Shown here piece after piece: positions 42,068 through 51,512 of a stretch of DNA of 64,000 nucleotides (positions within the stretch are counted from its first letter, which is position 1; each line of letters begins with the position of its first letter). The stretch covers positions 1 to 64,000 of the forward strand of contig JAWKVC010000017.1 in assembly GCA_041398245.1 (NCBI GenBank), given 5' to 3'. The position numbers and the translations under genes are program-made. Under the pieces are notes generated by a model. That model did not search any database. It saw only the letters and a program-made list of their open reading frames with translations, and was not told where the DNA came from. The stretch is from UBA7672 sp041398245. GTDB lineage: Bacteria; Pseudomonadota; Alphaproteobacteria; Caulobacterales; Hyphomonadaceae.

Positions 42068-42829
42068 CTACCAGATGCCGCGCGTCAGGCCGTTCACCAG
42101 ATACTGGCCCAGCGTCGGCGCATAGTACTGGTTGGACGGCAGGTCGCCCGGCGGCAGGGGCTTCACCCGGCCAGCCAGCACATCCGCCATGGTCTCAACG
42201 ACAAGGTCCTGCGACTTCGCCGCCATCAGCGTCACATAGGTCTGCATGTTGTCGTTCGCGGCGACAGGAATCTGATTGGTCGCGAGGATCGGGCCCGTGT
42301 CGACGCCAAGATCGACAAGGTGCAGCGTCACGCCAAAATTTTCCGGCTCGCCATTGGCCAATGCGAAATAGCCGCCATTGATGCCGCGATAGGCGGGGTT
42401 CACGCCCGAATGATAGTTCACCACCGGGCAGCGGCACGCCTCCAGAAGCGCGCTGCGCAGCATGCCGGTGGAGGCGACGAACACGGCCTTGGGTTTCAGT
42501 GCGCGGACCTTCGCGATCGTGTCCGGATCGTTGAGGCTGTCGACCTCGATGCGCAGCGCAGCGCTCACCGGAGCCGCATCGCACTCGGCCTGAAGCTCTG
42601 CGAGCCGCGCACGGGAAAGCCGCTTGGTGACTCTGGCGGCCAACGCCGCCGCCTTCATCGAATAGACCGTCCCGGCGCCCAGCTTCTTCTTTCGCCGCTC
42701 CCAGAAGGCGGACGCCGGCTCGCCGCGCTCGACGATCACGGGGAAATCGCCAAAGCGCTTGCGCAGGGCGTTCACCATCGTCCAGGCGTGCGGCGCATCG
42801 CCGACAAGTGCGACAAGTCCAGACATCAT
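42068..42829 (-). CDS. Formyltransferase-family protein
   Basis: The protein has 253 residues. The formyl-transferase fold has the catalytic triad segments: Asn-His in 'VVNYHSGVNPAYRG' near residue 137 and Asp in 'VDLGVDTGPILA' near 170. The N-terminal 45 residues resemble a UDP-sugar or methionyl-tRNA formyltransferase entry but lack the typical 'RIVFMGTP' start. No C-terminal oligosaccharide-type domain is present. The family includes purN-like and sugar amine formyltransferases, and the substrate is not deducible. It is convergent with the DUF2793 gene, 3 bases between stops. Confidence 0.8.
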   Translation of the reverse strand: MMSGLVALVGDAPHAWTMVNALRKRFGDFPVIVERGEPASAFWERRKKKLGAGTVYSMKAAALAARVTKRLSRARLAELQAECDAAPVSAALRIEVDSLNDPDTIAKVRALKPKAVFVASTGMLRSALLEACRCPVVNYHSGVNPAYRGINGGYFALANGEPENFGVTLHLVDLGVDTGPILATNQIPVAANDNMQTYVTLMAAKSQDLVVETMADVLAGRVKPLPPGDLPSNQYYAPTLGQYLVNGLTRGIW

Positions 42830-42908
42830 GACCGGAATCCGGGCAGTTGAGCGCCGGAGCCTAGCGAAGGATGGTTAGAATCGCCGGAAGCGGATCGGTG
42901 AAATTCGA

Positions 42909-43430
42909 TCAGTCGCAGCCATCGCGGTTGCCCTCATAGACCGGCGACATCGACATGGGACCGCCGCCCGGCCCGGCGGTGGTCATGATCCGCAAGGTGT
43001 CGCCCGGGGCTTCTACAAGAAGGAAGAGCGGCTCAGCGCCATTCGATCGATAGGCCAACCAGCCGGCATCAGGCGCCATCCAGTCCGCCGTCGCCGCCAC
43101 AAACCTCTCGGCCGGATTGTCGCCGTGTGTAAATGTCGCGAACGATCCATCCCGCGCGAACGAAAGCGTCGCTTCCCGCTCGACCGTGGAGGCGCCCGCA
43201 TGATCCACGCCGCCCTCAATGACCGGTGCGCCGACAGACGGGGCCAACAGGCGGAGAAATACAGCGCCAGCGCCTTCACGCGCGATCCAGCAGCCGCGCA
43301 TGCGGTCGACCCGCTCCGCCAGGCTGTTCGCCGGCTCCGGTGCAACCGGCGCTGGCGCACGCGAATCAGACGCGCAGCCGCTCAGCACGACAGCAATCGC
43401 CCCAGCAAGGCCGGAAATGCGGGTGTCCAT
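42909..43430 (-). CDS. Hypothetical lipoprotein
   Basis: The protein has 173 residues from ATG 43430; the reading from 43448 adds six residues. The lipobox 'LSGC' (Cys18) is followed by a Pro/Ala linker. The mature part starts 'RVDRMRGCWIAREGAGAVFLRLL', a beta-rich, lipocalin-like length, with Cys at the start and the extreme C-terminus ('NRDGCD') that could pair. No family is recognised. Confidence 0.65.
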   Translation of the reverse strand: MDTRISGLAGAIAVVLSGCASDSRAPAPVAPEPANSLAERVDRMRGCWIAREGAGAVFLRLLAPSVGAPVIEGGVDHAGASTVEREATLSFARDGSFATFTHGDNPAERFVAATADWMAPDAGWLAYRSNGAEPLFLLVEAPGDTLRIMTTAGPGGGPMSMSPVYEGNRDGCD

Positions 43431-43515
43431 GATCCGGTCGTCTCCCATGATGTTCGGGCCTTATCCTGCGCGGCCCAAGCCTGTTAGTCTCCCGGCTTGA
43501 ACACGGGAGTCGGCC

Positions 43516-44529
43516 ATGTTGCCAACTGAAGCTTTCATTCGCGGCATTCCCAAGGCGGAGCTGCATCTACACATCGAAGGCTCGCTTGAGCCCGAACAGA
43601 TGTTCGCCTTCGGCAAGCGCAACAAGGTCGATATCCCGTTCAAATCGGTTGAAGAGGTGAGGGCGGCCTACGCCTTCTCCAACCTGCAGGACTTTCTCGA
43701 CATCTACTATCAGGGCGCCAACGTCCTGCAGACGGAGGAGGACTTCCGCGATCTTGCGCTGGCCTATTTCGAGCGTCTCGCCGCGGACGGCGGCGTGCAC
43801 GCCGAGATCTTCTTCGATCCCGAGACGCACACCGATCGCGGCCTTCCCTTCTCAATCGCTATCGAGGGCCTGCTGGCCGGCATGAAGGAGTCGGAGACGA
43901 AGTACGGCGTCACCTCCAAGCTGATCATGTGCTTCCTGCGCCATCTCGACGAGGAGTCGAGCTTCCGCACGCTGAATGCCGCCGAGCCCTGGCTCGACCG
44001 CATCACGGGCGTTGGCCTCGACAGCTCGGAGAAGGGGCATCCGCCCAGCAAGTTCGCTCGCGTCTTCAAGGCCGCGAAGGAACGCGGCCTGAAGATCTGC
44101 GCCCATGCCGGCGAAGAAGGTCCGCCCGACTACGTCCACGAAGCGCTCGACATCCTGCATGTCGACCGCATCGACCACGGCAATCGCGCGCTGGAGGACG
44201 GCGCGCTCACCCAGCGCCTCGTTCGCGACGGCATGACGCTTACCGTCTGCCCGCTTTCTAATCTCAAGCTGTGCGTCGTGCACGACCTCAAGGATCATCC
44301 GATGAAGCGGATGCTGCAGCTCGGCCTCAAGGCCACCTGTAATTCGGATGATCCGGCCTATTTCGGCGGCTATGTCGGCGACAACTACATCCGCACGGCT
44401 GAAGCCGTAGGCCTTGATCGCAACGACATTGTTACGCTGGCGAAGAACTCGTTCACCGGATCATTTCTCGATCAGGCGATGGTCGCCCGGCATGTCGCGG
44501 CTGTCGAAGCCTTCGCCGCCGCCAACTGA
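43516..44529 (+). CDS. Adenine deaminase (adenosine deaminase fold, Aah1-like)
   Basis: The protein has 337 residues. A zinc-dependent amidohydrolase barrel has 'AELHLHIEGSLEPEQ' near residue 13, 'FFDPETHTDRG' near 94, 'ICAHAGEEGPPDY' near 195, 'RIDHGNRALED' near 220 and 'NSDDPAYFGGY' near 278. The 'GVGLDSSEKGHPPSKF' segment and 'FFDP' favour the adenine-deaminase subgroup over adenosine deaminase. The reaction is adenine plus water to hypoxanthine plus ammonia in purine salvage. It opens a run of plus-strand genes. Confidence 0.88.
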   Translation: MLPTEAFIRGIPKAELHLHIEGSLEPEQMFAFGKRNKVDIPFKSVEEVRAAYAFSNLQDFLDIYYQGANVLQTEEDFRDLALAYFERLAADGGVHAEIFFDPETHTDRGLPFSIAIEGLLAGMKESETKYGVTSKLIMCFLRHLDEESSFRTLNAAEPWLDRITGVGLDSSEKGHPPSKFARVFKAAKERGLKICAHAGEEGPPDYVHEALDILHVDRIDHGNRALEDGALTQRLVRDGMTLTVCPLSNLKLCVVHDLKDHPMKRMLQLGLKATCNSDDPAYFGGYVGDNYIRTAEAVGLDRNDIVTLAKNSFTGSFLDQAMVARHVAAVEAFAAAN

Positions 44530-44603
44530 CGCCGGCTTCACAACCCGTCTTCCTTTCCATCCGGCTGCAGACTACATCTGCGCCTGTTTCCGGAGTTCGC
44601 CGC

Positions 44604-45545
44604 ATGCGTGTCGCAGTCCTGGCCGGGTGTCTGGCGATGACCCTTGGCCTTGCGGGGCCATCGCTGGCGCAGGCCTCCTTTCAGCATGTGAAGGATTCAG
44701 GTCCGACGCCCGTCTACTGGGATGCGGCGAGCCTGAAGCGCGCTGGCGACACGTTCGAAGTCGATGTTTTGCAGATCTACAAGATGCCCGCCGGCAAGCC
44801 GCTCGAAGGCGGCGTCACGCGTTATCGGCTCTCATGCGTTTGGACTGCAACCGTCGGCGGCACGCTCGGCAACTGGCGGATTGGCGAGACCGGCAGGGTG
44901 CTGAGTCAGTCGGGTCCCGAGCCTTTCGCGCAGGGCTCCTTCTATGGGCCACACGGCTGGCAGGCGCTGCTCGTTCCCGTCGTCTGCGATTCCGCATGGA
45001 AACCCGGCAAGGGGCTCACCGCTGCGCAGGCGTTTGCGGACGCGAAGGCGCGGATGGCGATCAAGGCCCCGAAAGAGCCGGACCCGAAGCGCGCTGCAGC
45101 GGCGCCGGCCGATACTGTCCCGGCGCGCTTCGCCGTGATCCGGAAGGAAGCGGCGACGGGCAACATGGCCTTCATCGACTGGTCGCGGATAACGCGTCAG
45201 GGCGACAAGGCGACCGTGCAGACATTCGACATCCTCGGCGATGACACGCCGCCCCCGCCCGAGCCGCAATGGCTGTATTCGGTCTTCGATCTCCGCACGC
45301 TCGACCTCGACTGCAAGGCGCGGACACTCACGCAGACGGTGTCCCAATCCTTCTCCAAATATTTCGAGCCCGGCTTTCCCGACGGCATGGTCTGGCCGGT
45401 GCGCACCGCGAAGGACTGGCCGCTTGGCGCTGATATTCTCGATGCCGTCTGCAGCGGCGCGGAGCCCACGCAGACCTTTGCCTCGCGCGCGGCGGCCATC
45501 GCGCATCAGCGCAGCTTTCACCCCCTGCGCAAGGCCGGCGGCTAG
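44604..45545 (+). CDS. Secreted protein with an internally duplicated domain
   Basis: The protein has 313 residues with a signal peptide (about 1-22, 'PSLAQASF'). Two similar halves can be seen. The first is 'VYWDAASLKRAGDTFEVDVLQIYKMP' (about 36-61) with 'YRLSCVW' and 'LVPVVCDSAW'. The second is 'AFIDWSRITRQGDKATVQTFDILGDD' (about 190-215) with 'LDLDCKARTL' and 'DILDAVCSG'. Each half has a Cys pair that could form a disulphide. Outline and repeat pattern resemble surface-adhesin-like 'protein E' families. Location and function are inferred only. Confidence 0.7.
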   Translation: MRVAVLAGCLAMTLGLAGPSLAQASFQHVKDSGPTPVYWDAASLKRAGDTFEVDVLQIYKMPAGKPLEGGVTRYRLSCVWTATVGGTLGNWRIGETGRVLSQSGPEPFAQGSFYGPHGWQALLVPVVCDSAWKPGKGLTAAQAFADAKARMAIKAPKEPDPKRAAAAPADTVPARFAVIRKEAATGNMAFIDWSRITRQGDKATVQTFDILGDDTPPPPEPQWLYSVFDLRTLDLDCKARTLTQTVSQSFSKYFEPGFPDGMVWPVRTAKDWPLGADILDAVCSGAEPTQTFASRAAAIAHQRSFHPLRKAGG

Positions 45546-45602
45546 CGTCAACGACCTCGCCGGTACTTGCTTTGCCGGCGGGATCATCCCAGATCGACAG
45601 CC

Positions 45603-45992
45603 ATGAGCGAACAGATCCGCAAGCACATCCCCTTCGCCGGCGTCCTCGGCATCGAGGTCGTTTCCGCAACGAAGGAGCGGATTGAGGCGCGGCTTCTGGT
45701 GCGGCCGGACCTCTGCAACCCGATGAAGGGCCTGCACGGCGGCGCGGCCATGTCGCTGGCGGACACGCTGGGGGCGATGGGCGCCTCGATGAACCTGCCG
45801 GACGGCGCCAGCGGCACCACGACGCTGGAAAGCAAGACGAATTTCATCGGCTCCGCCCGGGAGGGCGAAACGGTCATCGCCGTCTGCACGCCCATCCATA
45901 TCGGCCGCCGCACCTCGATCTGGCAGACCAGGATCACGTCCGAGGCAGGCAAGACTGTCGCACTGGTGACGCAGACCCAGATGGTGCTCTAA
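45603..45992 (+). CDS. PaaI-type hotdog-fold thioesterase
   Basis: The protein has 129 residues from ATG 45603. The hotdog core has the active-site 'GLHGGAAMSLADTLGAMG' near residue 44 (the Asp acts in hydrolysis) and 'SKTNFIGSAREGE' near 80. PaaI-like proteins hydrolyse aryl- or acyl-CoA thioesters as tetramers. The specific CoA ester is unknown. It sits 57 bases after the duplicated secreted protein and 26 before the next gene, on the same strand. Confidence 0.85.
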   Translation: MSEQIRKHIPFAGVLGIEVVSATKERIEARLLVRPDLCNPMKGLHGGAAMSLADTLGAMGASMNLPDGASGTTTLESKTNFIGSAREGETVIAVCTPIHIGRRTSIWQTRITSEAGKTVALVTQTQMVL

Positions 45993-46018
45993 GCTCATCC
46001 TCCGCAACGGAGGATTCG

Positions 46019-46411
46019 ATGTCCCTCGAACGGAAGGCCCGCGCCTATGTCGCCGCTGTAGAAGGCGGTGCGGTGGGGGATGATCTCGCCGGATTCTATC
46101 ACCCGGACGCTATCCAGCATGAGTTTCCGAATCGGCTGATACCGAACGGCATCCAGCGCGACCTCGCCGCCATTCTCGAAGGCGCCGAACGCGGCGTCAC
46201 GCTGATGGAGCGCCAGATCTATGATATCCACACCGTGACCGAACTCGGCGACCGGGTGATTCTCGAATACACGTGGACCGGCTATCCGCGCACGCCCGTT
46301 GGCACGGTCCGCGCGGGAGAGGCGATGCGCGCACGCATCTGCCAGGTGATCGAGTACGAGGATGGACTGATCATTCGCCAGCGCAACTACGATTGCTTCG
46401 AGCCGTTCTGA
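46019..46411 (+). CDS. SnoaL-like/NTF2-fold protein
   Basis: The protein has 130 residues from ATG 46019 (GGAGG six bases upstream). The NTF2 fold is recognised from 'KARAYVAAVEGGAVGDDLAGFYHPDAIQHEFPN' (about 6-38, position only) and a hydrophobic strand 'RVILEYTWTGYP' near 80, with 'ICQVIEYEDGLIIRQRNYDCFEPF' at the end (about residues 108-130). Such folds serve as small enzymes or ligand binders. The next gene's start overlaps its stop (TGATG). Confidence 0.8.
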   Translation: MSLERKARAYVAAVEGGAVGDDLAGFYHPDAIQHEFPNRLIPNGIQRDLAAILEGAERGVTLMERQIYDIHTVTELGDRVILEYTWTGYPRTPVGTVRAGEAMRARICQVIEYEDGLIIRQRNYDCFEPF

Positions 46412-47016
46412 TGGGAACGCAGCGCTTCCTGCCGGTGCTTCTGGCGCTCCTTCTCGTATCCTGCGGCGAGGAACCTGCGCCCGAGCCTGAAGCCGAACCG
46501 CTGCGGGATGGATCGGACGCCGCCATATCCGCCGCCGTCGCCGCCGAACAGCAAGCGCTGTCCACGTGCGGCGCTGTGACGGTCGATGGCTATTGTGGCG
46601 TTCGCTTCGGCATGACGGCCGAAGCCGCGACGGCCGCTTTCCCGGTGAAGCTGGAGAATTACGAAGCCGCGCCGGGCGCCGATTTTGATCCGATGCGCTG
46701 CTACGAACTCTTCGCCGTCGAACCCGTCACCGGGATCAGCCTGCTGATGGAACGCAACGGCGTCACCCGCATCGACTTCCTCAGCGCCACGGCGCGCACG
46801 GCCGATGGCTTCGGCGTCGGCAGCCAGGCGGCCGACATCCGCGCGAAGTTCGGCGACGCCGTCAGCGAGATGTCGAACGTGTTCGAGCCCGAGATCACCA
46901 ATCTCGGCGTGGTACAGGGCGCGACGAAGTTCGTCTTCGAGATCGAGGACGGCGCCGTCCGCTCTTGGCGGGCAGGGCTCATGCCAGCGGTCGACTATCC
47001 CGCACATTGCGGTTGA
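46411..47016 (+). CDS. Hypothetical lipoprotein
   Basis: The protein has 201 residues. ATG 46411 overlaps the preceding stop, so it is likely coupled. The signal peptide MGTQRFLPVLLALLLVSC ends in the lipobox VSC. A Glu/Pro linker and a globular domain with several Cys follow ('STCGAVTVDGYCGVRFGMT', 'MRCYELF', C-terminal 'AHCG'). The 'GVRFGMTAEAATAAF' segment is common in small periplasmic proteins. No family is recognised. Confidence 0.65.
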   Translation: MGTQRFLPVLLALLLVSCGEEPAPEPEAEPLRDGSDAAISAAVAAEQQALSTCGAVTVDGYCGVRFGMTAEAATAAFPVKLENYEAAPGADFDPMRCYELFAVEPVTGISLLMERNGVTRIDFLSATARTADGFGVGSQAADIRAKFGDAVSEMSNVFEPEITNLGVVQGATKFVFEIEDGAVRSWRAGLMPAVDYPAHCG

Positions 47017-47029
47017 GGGCTGCTGAGGC

Positions 47030-47926
47030 TCAGGCCTTCTTCAGCACGTTCTCGAGAACGGCCTTGGCCTTGGCGCCAAGATCCGGATGCGCGAGCGCCA
47101 TGGCGGCGAAGGCTTCGAGATAGAGAAGCTTGTCGCCGCAGTCATAGTCCTGTCCGGCATACTTGAAGGCGTGGAAGTCCTGATCCGACATCAGGCGCTG
47201 CATCGCGTCCGTCAGCTGGATTTCGCCGCCGGCGCCCGGCGTCTGCGTCGCCAGCAGGTCGAACACTTCCGGCTGAAGGATATAGCGGCCTGTGATCTTC
47301 AGGCGCGACGGCGCCTTGTCGACCGGCGGCTTCTCCACCATGCCCTTCATCTTCACCAGCGGGCCTTCATCGACCGCCTTCACCGGGTCGATCACGCCAT
47401 ACTGGTTGACCCGCTCGGCCGGAACCTCGTCCACCGCAATGATGTTGCCGCCAACCTCGTTGTAGGCGTCCACCATCTGCTTGAGGCACGAGCCGCCCTT
47501 GCCCTTCACGATCACGTCGGGAAGCAGGACGGCGAATGGCTCATCGCCCACGATATCGCGCGCGCACAGAACGGCGTGGCCCAGGCCAAGCGCGGCCTGT
47601 TGGCGCGTGAAGCTGGAAGCTCCCGGCGGCAGGGCGGCGGCGCGCACTTCGGCGAGGATCGCATCCTTCTTCTTGGCTTCCAGAGTAGTTTCCAACTCGA
47701 AGGCCTTGTCGAAATAATCCTCAATCGCCTGCTTGCCGCGGCCAGTCACGAACACGAAGTGCTCGATCCCCGCCTCGCGCGCCTCATCCACCACGTATTG
47801 CAGGGCAGGACGGTCGAACACCGTCAGCATTTCCTTCGGCACAGCCTTGGTGGCCGGCAGCACGCGCGTGCCGAAACCGGCGACGGGCAGAACGGCCTTC
47901 CGCACGGGTTTGCTGGCAGGCTTCAT
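47030..47926 (-). CDS. galU: UTP-glucose-1-phosphate uridylyltransferase
   Basis: The protein has 298 residues. GalU makes UDP-glucose from UTP and glucose-1-phosphate for polysaccharide, LPS core and glucan synthesis. The nucleotide-binding 'AGFGTRVLPATKAVPKEM' lies near residue 17, with 'GRGKQAIEDYFD', 'GLGHAVLCARDIVGDEPFAVLLPDV' (near 120, position only) and 'GRYILQPEVFDLL' following. Its product feeds OpgH encoded later in this window. It lies beside glmS on the same strand. Confidence 0.95.
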   Translation of the reverse strand: MKPASKPVRKAVLPVAGFGTRVLPATKAVPKEMLTVFDRPALQYVVDEAREAGIEHFVFVTGRGKQAIEDYFDKAFELETTLEAKKKDAILAEVRAAALPPGASSFTRQQAALGLGHAVLCARDIVGDEPFAVLLPDVIVKGKGGSCLKQMVDAYNEVGGNIIAVDEVPAERVNQYGVIDPVKAVDEGPLVKMKGMVEKPPVDKAPSRLKITGRYILQPEVFDLLATQTPGAGGEIQLTDAMQRLMSDQDFHAFKYAGQDYDCGDKLLYLEAFAAMALAHPDLGAKAKAVLENVLKKA

Positions 47927-48036
47927 GGTAAATTCCCCAAATGGCGTCGCGGTTCATCATGCGACAGGCAAACCGGCACGCAATGTGTGCTGCGCCGTTA
48001 AGTGCAATCTCGCTGCCAGCCCATAGGGCCCGCGAG

Positions 48037-49872
48037 CTACTCAACCGTTACGGATTTAGCCAGATTCCGCGGCTGGTCCACGTCCGTGCCCTTCTCGACG
48101 GCCACATGATAGGCCAGCAATTGCAGGGGAACGACTGTCACAATCGGCTGGATCACGCGTTCGCATTCGGGAATCTCGATCGTCCCGAACGGGGCGTTTC
48201 CGGCCTGCCTGATGCCCGTGGCGTCCGAAACCAGGAACACCTTGCCGCGCCGGGCGGACACTTCCTGAAGATTCGAGATTGATTTCTCAAGCAGATGGTC
48301 GTGCGGTGCCGCCATGATCACCGGCGTCGCCTCATCGATCAGCGCAATCGGTCCGTGCTTCAGCTCGCCCGAGGCATAGCCCTCGGCATGGATGTAGGAG
48401 ATTTCCTTGAGCTTCAGGGCGCCTTCCAGCGCGATCGGATAGTGCTGGCCACGGCCGAGATAGAGGATGTCGCGCGCCTTCGCAATCTCCGGCGCCAGCT
48501 CCATGATCTGCGTTTCCGTTCGCAACGCATCGCCGATCAGGCGCGGCAGCTCGATCATGGCGCCGATATAGGCCTTCTCGTTCTCGCGCGAGAGGAAGTC
48601 GCGCTGCCGTCCCGCTGCGATGGCTGTGGCAAGCAGGGCGCAGAGCTGCGCCGTAAACGCCTTGGTAGACGCAACGCCGATCTCGACGCCCGCCAGCGTT
48701 GGCAGGATGGCTTCGCACTCGCGTGCAATCGAGGAAGTCGGCACGTTGACGACGGCGGCCGTCGTCACGCCCTTCGCCTTGCAGTATTCCATCGCGGCCT
48801 TGGTGTCCGCCGTCTCGCCCGACTGCGTCACCATGATGGCCAGCGTGCGCGGCCCCAGCACCGGCTCGCGATAGCGGAACTCGGACGCCACATCGACGTC
48901 GGTCACGAGGCCGGCGAGTTGTTCGAACCAGTATTTGGCGACGAAGCCGGCATAGTAGGCCGTGCCGCACGCCACGATCTGGATGCGGTCGAACTTCGTG
49001 AAATCCAGCGTCGCCTTGCCCGGTCGCGCCGGCAGGACAGCCTTGAGATCGTAGGCGTCGACATAGGCCGACACCGTGCGGCCCGTGTAGTCAGGCTGCT
49101 CGTAGATCTCCTTCTGCATGAAGTGGCGGTAATTGCCTTTCTCCGCCGCCGCGCCCGCCGCGGGCACATGCGTTTCGGCGCGCGCGACCTTCTTTCCGGC
49201 CGCGTCGAACACCTCGAACGAGGTCCGGGTGACGGCGCACCAGTCGCCTTCCTCAAGATAGATCACCCGCGTCGTGAACGGCCCAACGGCCAGTGCGTCG
49301 GACCCCAGGAACATCTCGCTCTCGCCGACGCCGATCACCAGCGGCGATCCGCGCCGCCCGCCAAGGATCAGATCGTCCTCGCCCTCGATCAGCGCGGCAA
49401 TAGCGAACGCCCCGCGCAGCTGATCCAGCGTCGCCTTGAACGCCTCCTTCGGTTTCAGCCCCTTCGACAGGCCTTCATCGATCAGGTGGGCGATTGTCTC
49501 AGAATCCGTTTCGGTCTCGAACCTGCGGCCGCGCGCCTCCATCGCCTCGCGCAGTTCGCGGAAGTTCTCGATGATGCCGTTGTGGACGATCGCCACCCGG
49601 CCGGCGGCGTGCGGATGGGCGTTTGTCTCATTGGGCTGGCCATGCGTCGCCCAGCGCGTATGGCCAATGCCGACCGCAGCTTTCAGCGGCGTCTCGCGCA
49701 CCCGGGCGTCGAGATTCGACAGCTTGCCCGGCGCGCGGAGCCGCTTCAGTTTCCCGTTTTCCAGCAGGGCGACGCCCGCGGAATCATAGCCCCGGTATTC
49801 CAGCCGTTTCAGCGCCTCCACCAGCCGCGGAGCGGCTGGCTGATTGCCGAGAATGCCGATAATTCCGCACAT
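48037..49872 (-). CDS. glmS: Glutamine--fructose-6-phosphate aminotransferase (isomerising)
   Basis: The protein has 611 residues. GlmS makes glucosamine-6-phosphate, the first step to UDP-GlcNAc for peptidoglycan and LPS. Catalytic Cys1 is exposed in 'MCGIIGILGNQ', the glutaminase domain has 'HTRWATHGQPNETNAHPH' and two SIS domains follow, with 'VACGTAYYAGFVAKYW', 'VTQSGETADTKAAMEYCK' and 'EVEIGVASTKAFTAQL'. A C-terminal 'NLAKSVTVE' ends it as expected. glmM lies divergently upstream with a 196-base shared region, so both may be co-regulated. The Gram-positive glmS ribozyme was not seen. Confidence 0.96.
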   Translation of the reverse strand: MCGIIGILGNQPAAPRLVEALKRLEYRGYDSAGVALLENGKLKRLRAPGKLSNLDARVRETPLKAAVGIGHTRWATHGQPNETNAHPHAAGRVAIVHNGIIENFRELREAMEARGRRFETETDSETIAHLIDEGLSKGLKPKEAFKATLDQLRGAFAIAALIEGEDDLILGGRRGSPLVIGVGESEMFLGSDALAVGPFTTRVIYLEEGDWCAVTRTSFEVFDAAGKKVARAETHVPAAGAAAEKGNYRHFMQKEIYEQPDYTGRTVSAYVDAYDLKAVLPARPGKATLDFTKFDRIQIVACGTAYYAGFVAKYWFEQLAGLVTDVDVASEFRYREPVLGPRTLAIMVTQSGETADTKAAMEYCKAKGVTTAAVVNVPTSSIARECEAILPTLAGVEIGVASTKAFTAQLCALLATAIAAGRQRDFLSRENEKAYIGAMIELPRLIGDALRTETQIMELAPEIAKARDILYLGRGQHYPIALEGALKLKEISYIHAEGYASGELKHGPIALIDEATPVIMAAPHDHLLEKSISNLQEVSARRGKVFLVSDATGIRQAGNAPFGTIEIPECERVIQPIVTVVPLQLLAYHVAVEKGTDVDQPRNLAKSVTVE

Positions 49873-50068
49873 CTACGCCACGCTCCGAAATCGCGCCCAA
49901 ACTTGGCCAAGGCCGGTGATCTAGGCGATTGGCGCATATAAGATATTGCACAACATGGCGTCGGTCCGTCACGAAAATCACGGTTTCACGGCAGGTTATG
50001 GAGTTTCTGCTAGCGGCATGGCCTATCCCCCCGCCACATGCATGCCTGGCGCGTTTGAGTGAGGAACG

Positions 50069-51415
50069 ATGACTGCCCGCAAGATCTTCGGCACGGACGG
50101 CATTCGCGGCACGGCCAACGCCTGGCCTGTCACACCTGAAATGGCGATGCGGCTCGGCATGGCCGCCGCCAGCCACTTCCGCAAATCCGACCCGCGCCGT
50201 CACCTCGTCGTCATCGGCAAGGACACACGCCTGTCCGGCTACATGCTGGAGCCGGCGCTGACCGCGGGTTTCACCGCCAAGGGCATGGACGTCGTCCTGT
50301 TCGGCCCGCTGCCGACGCCCGGCGTCGCCATGCTCACGCGCAGCCTGCGCGCCGATCTTGGCGTGATGATTTCCGCCTCGCACAACTCCTATCAGGACAA
50401 CGGCATCAAGCTGTTCGGGCCGGATGGCTACAAGCTGTCCGACGAGGCCGAACTCGCGATCGAAGAGCTGATGACGCATCCGCTCGACGAGGGTCTCGCC
50501 GCACCGCCGGACCTCGGCCGCGCCCAGCGGGTCGATGACGCCCAGTCGCGCTATGTCGAGATCGTCAAGTCGACCTTCCCGCGCAAGCTACGTCTTTCCG
50601 GCCTGCGCATCGTGATCGATTGCGCCAACGGCGCCGCCTACAAGGTCGCCCCCAAGGCGCTCTATGAACTCGGGGCGGAAGTCTTCGCCATCGGAGACGA
50701 GCCCAACGGCTTCAACATCAACCGCGAGATCGGCTCCACCGACACCCGCGCCATGGTCGAGGCCGTGCACCGCTATCGCGCCGACATCGGCATTGCGCTT
50801 GATGGCGACGCCGACCGCGTCGTCATGTGTGACGAAATCGGCCGCATCATCGATGGCGACCAGCTGCTCGGCATGATCGCCCAGAGCTGGAAACAGCAGG
50901 GCAGGCTGACGAAGAAAGCCGTTGTCGCCACGGTCATGTCCAATCTCGGGCTCGAGAACCATCTCAAAGGCCTCGGCGTCGCGCTCGAACGCACGCAGGT
51001 CGGTGATCGCTATGTCGTTTCGCGCATGCTCGAGAAGGGCATCAATGTCGGCGGCGAACAGTCCGGTCACATCGTTCTCTCCGACTTCTCGACCACGGGC
51101 GACGGTCTTCTCGCCGCGCTGCAGGTGCTGGCTGTGATGGTCGAAACCGGCAAGCGCCTCTCCGAAGTCGCGCACGTCTTCGATCCGGCGCCGCAGACGC
51201 TGGTCAACCGCAAGTTCACCGGCGCCGATCCCCTGAGCCGCAAGCATGTCCAGGACGCCATCGCCGCCGCGGAGAAGGCGCTTGGAACGAAGGGCCGCCT
51301 GCTGGTGCGCAAGTCGGGAACCGAGCCGCTGATCCGCGTGATGGCGCAGGCCGAAAGCGACGATCTCGTGCGCGAGGCCGTCGATGGCGTGCTGGCGGCG
51401 CTGGATCGCGACTAG
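50069..51415 (+). CDS. glmM: Phosphoglucosamine mutase
   Basis: The protein has 448 residues. GlmM turns glucosamine-6-phosphate into glucosamine-1-phosphate. The opening 'KIFGTDGIRGTANAWP', the phospho-Ser segment 'VMISASHNSYQDNGIKLFG', the Mg-binding 'LDGDADRVVMCDE' and the sugar-binding 'GGEQSGHIVLSDFSTTGDG' and 'KSGTEPLIRVMAQAESD' motifs are all present. GAGG precedes the ATG. It is divergent from glmS, whose product is its substrate. Confidence 0.96.
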   Translation: MTARKIFGTDGIRGTANAWPVTPEMAMRLGMAAASHFRKSDPRRHLVVIGKDTRLSGYMLEPALTAGFTAKGMDVVLFGPLPTPGVAMLTRSLRADLGVMISASHNSYQDNGIKLFGPDGYKLSDEAELAIEELMTHPLDEGLAAPPDLGRAQRVDDAQSRYVEIVKSTFPRKLRLSGLRIVIDCANGAAYKVAPKALYELGAEVFAIGDEPNGFNINREIGSTDTRAMVEAVHRYRADIGIALDGDADRVVMCDEIGRIIDGDQLLGMIAQSWKQQGRLTKKAVVATVMSNLGLENHLKGLGVALERTQVGDRYVVSRMLEKGINVGGEQSGHIVLSDFSTTGDGLLAALQVLAVMVETGKRLSEVAHVFDPAPQTLVNRKFTGADPLSRKHVQDAIAAAEKALGTKGRLLVRKSGTEPLIRVMAQAESDDLVREAVDGVLAALDRD

Positions 51416-51512
51416 GCGTCAGGTCCGGATCATTCACCACACCATGTGATGGGTGGCTCCCTGTCCGCGTCGCGGCTAGGGTGGCGGCGTTCGCTTGATC
51501 GAGGCCGATCCC

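Noticed and set aside
48295..49941. A 548-residue plus-strand frame antisense to glmS
   Set aside because: glmS on the minus strand is certain, and the antisense frame is Arg/His-rich with no domain.
49873..50068. A glmS ribozyme or other riboswitch between glmS and glmM
   Set aside because: No ribozyme core was recognisable, and this element belongs mainly to Gram-positive bacteria.
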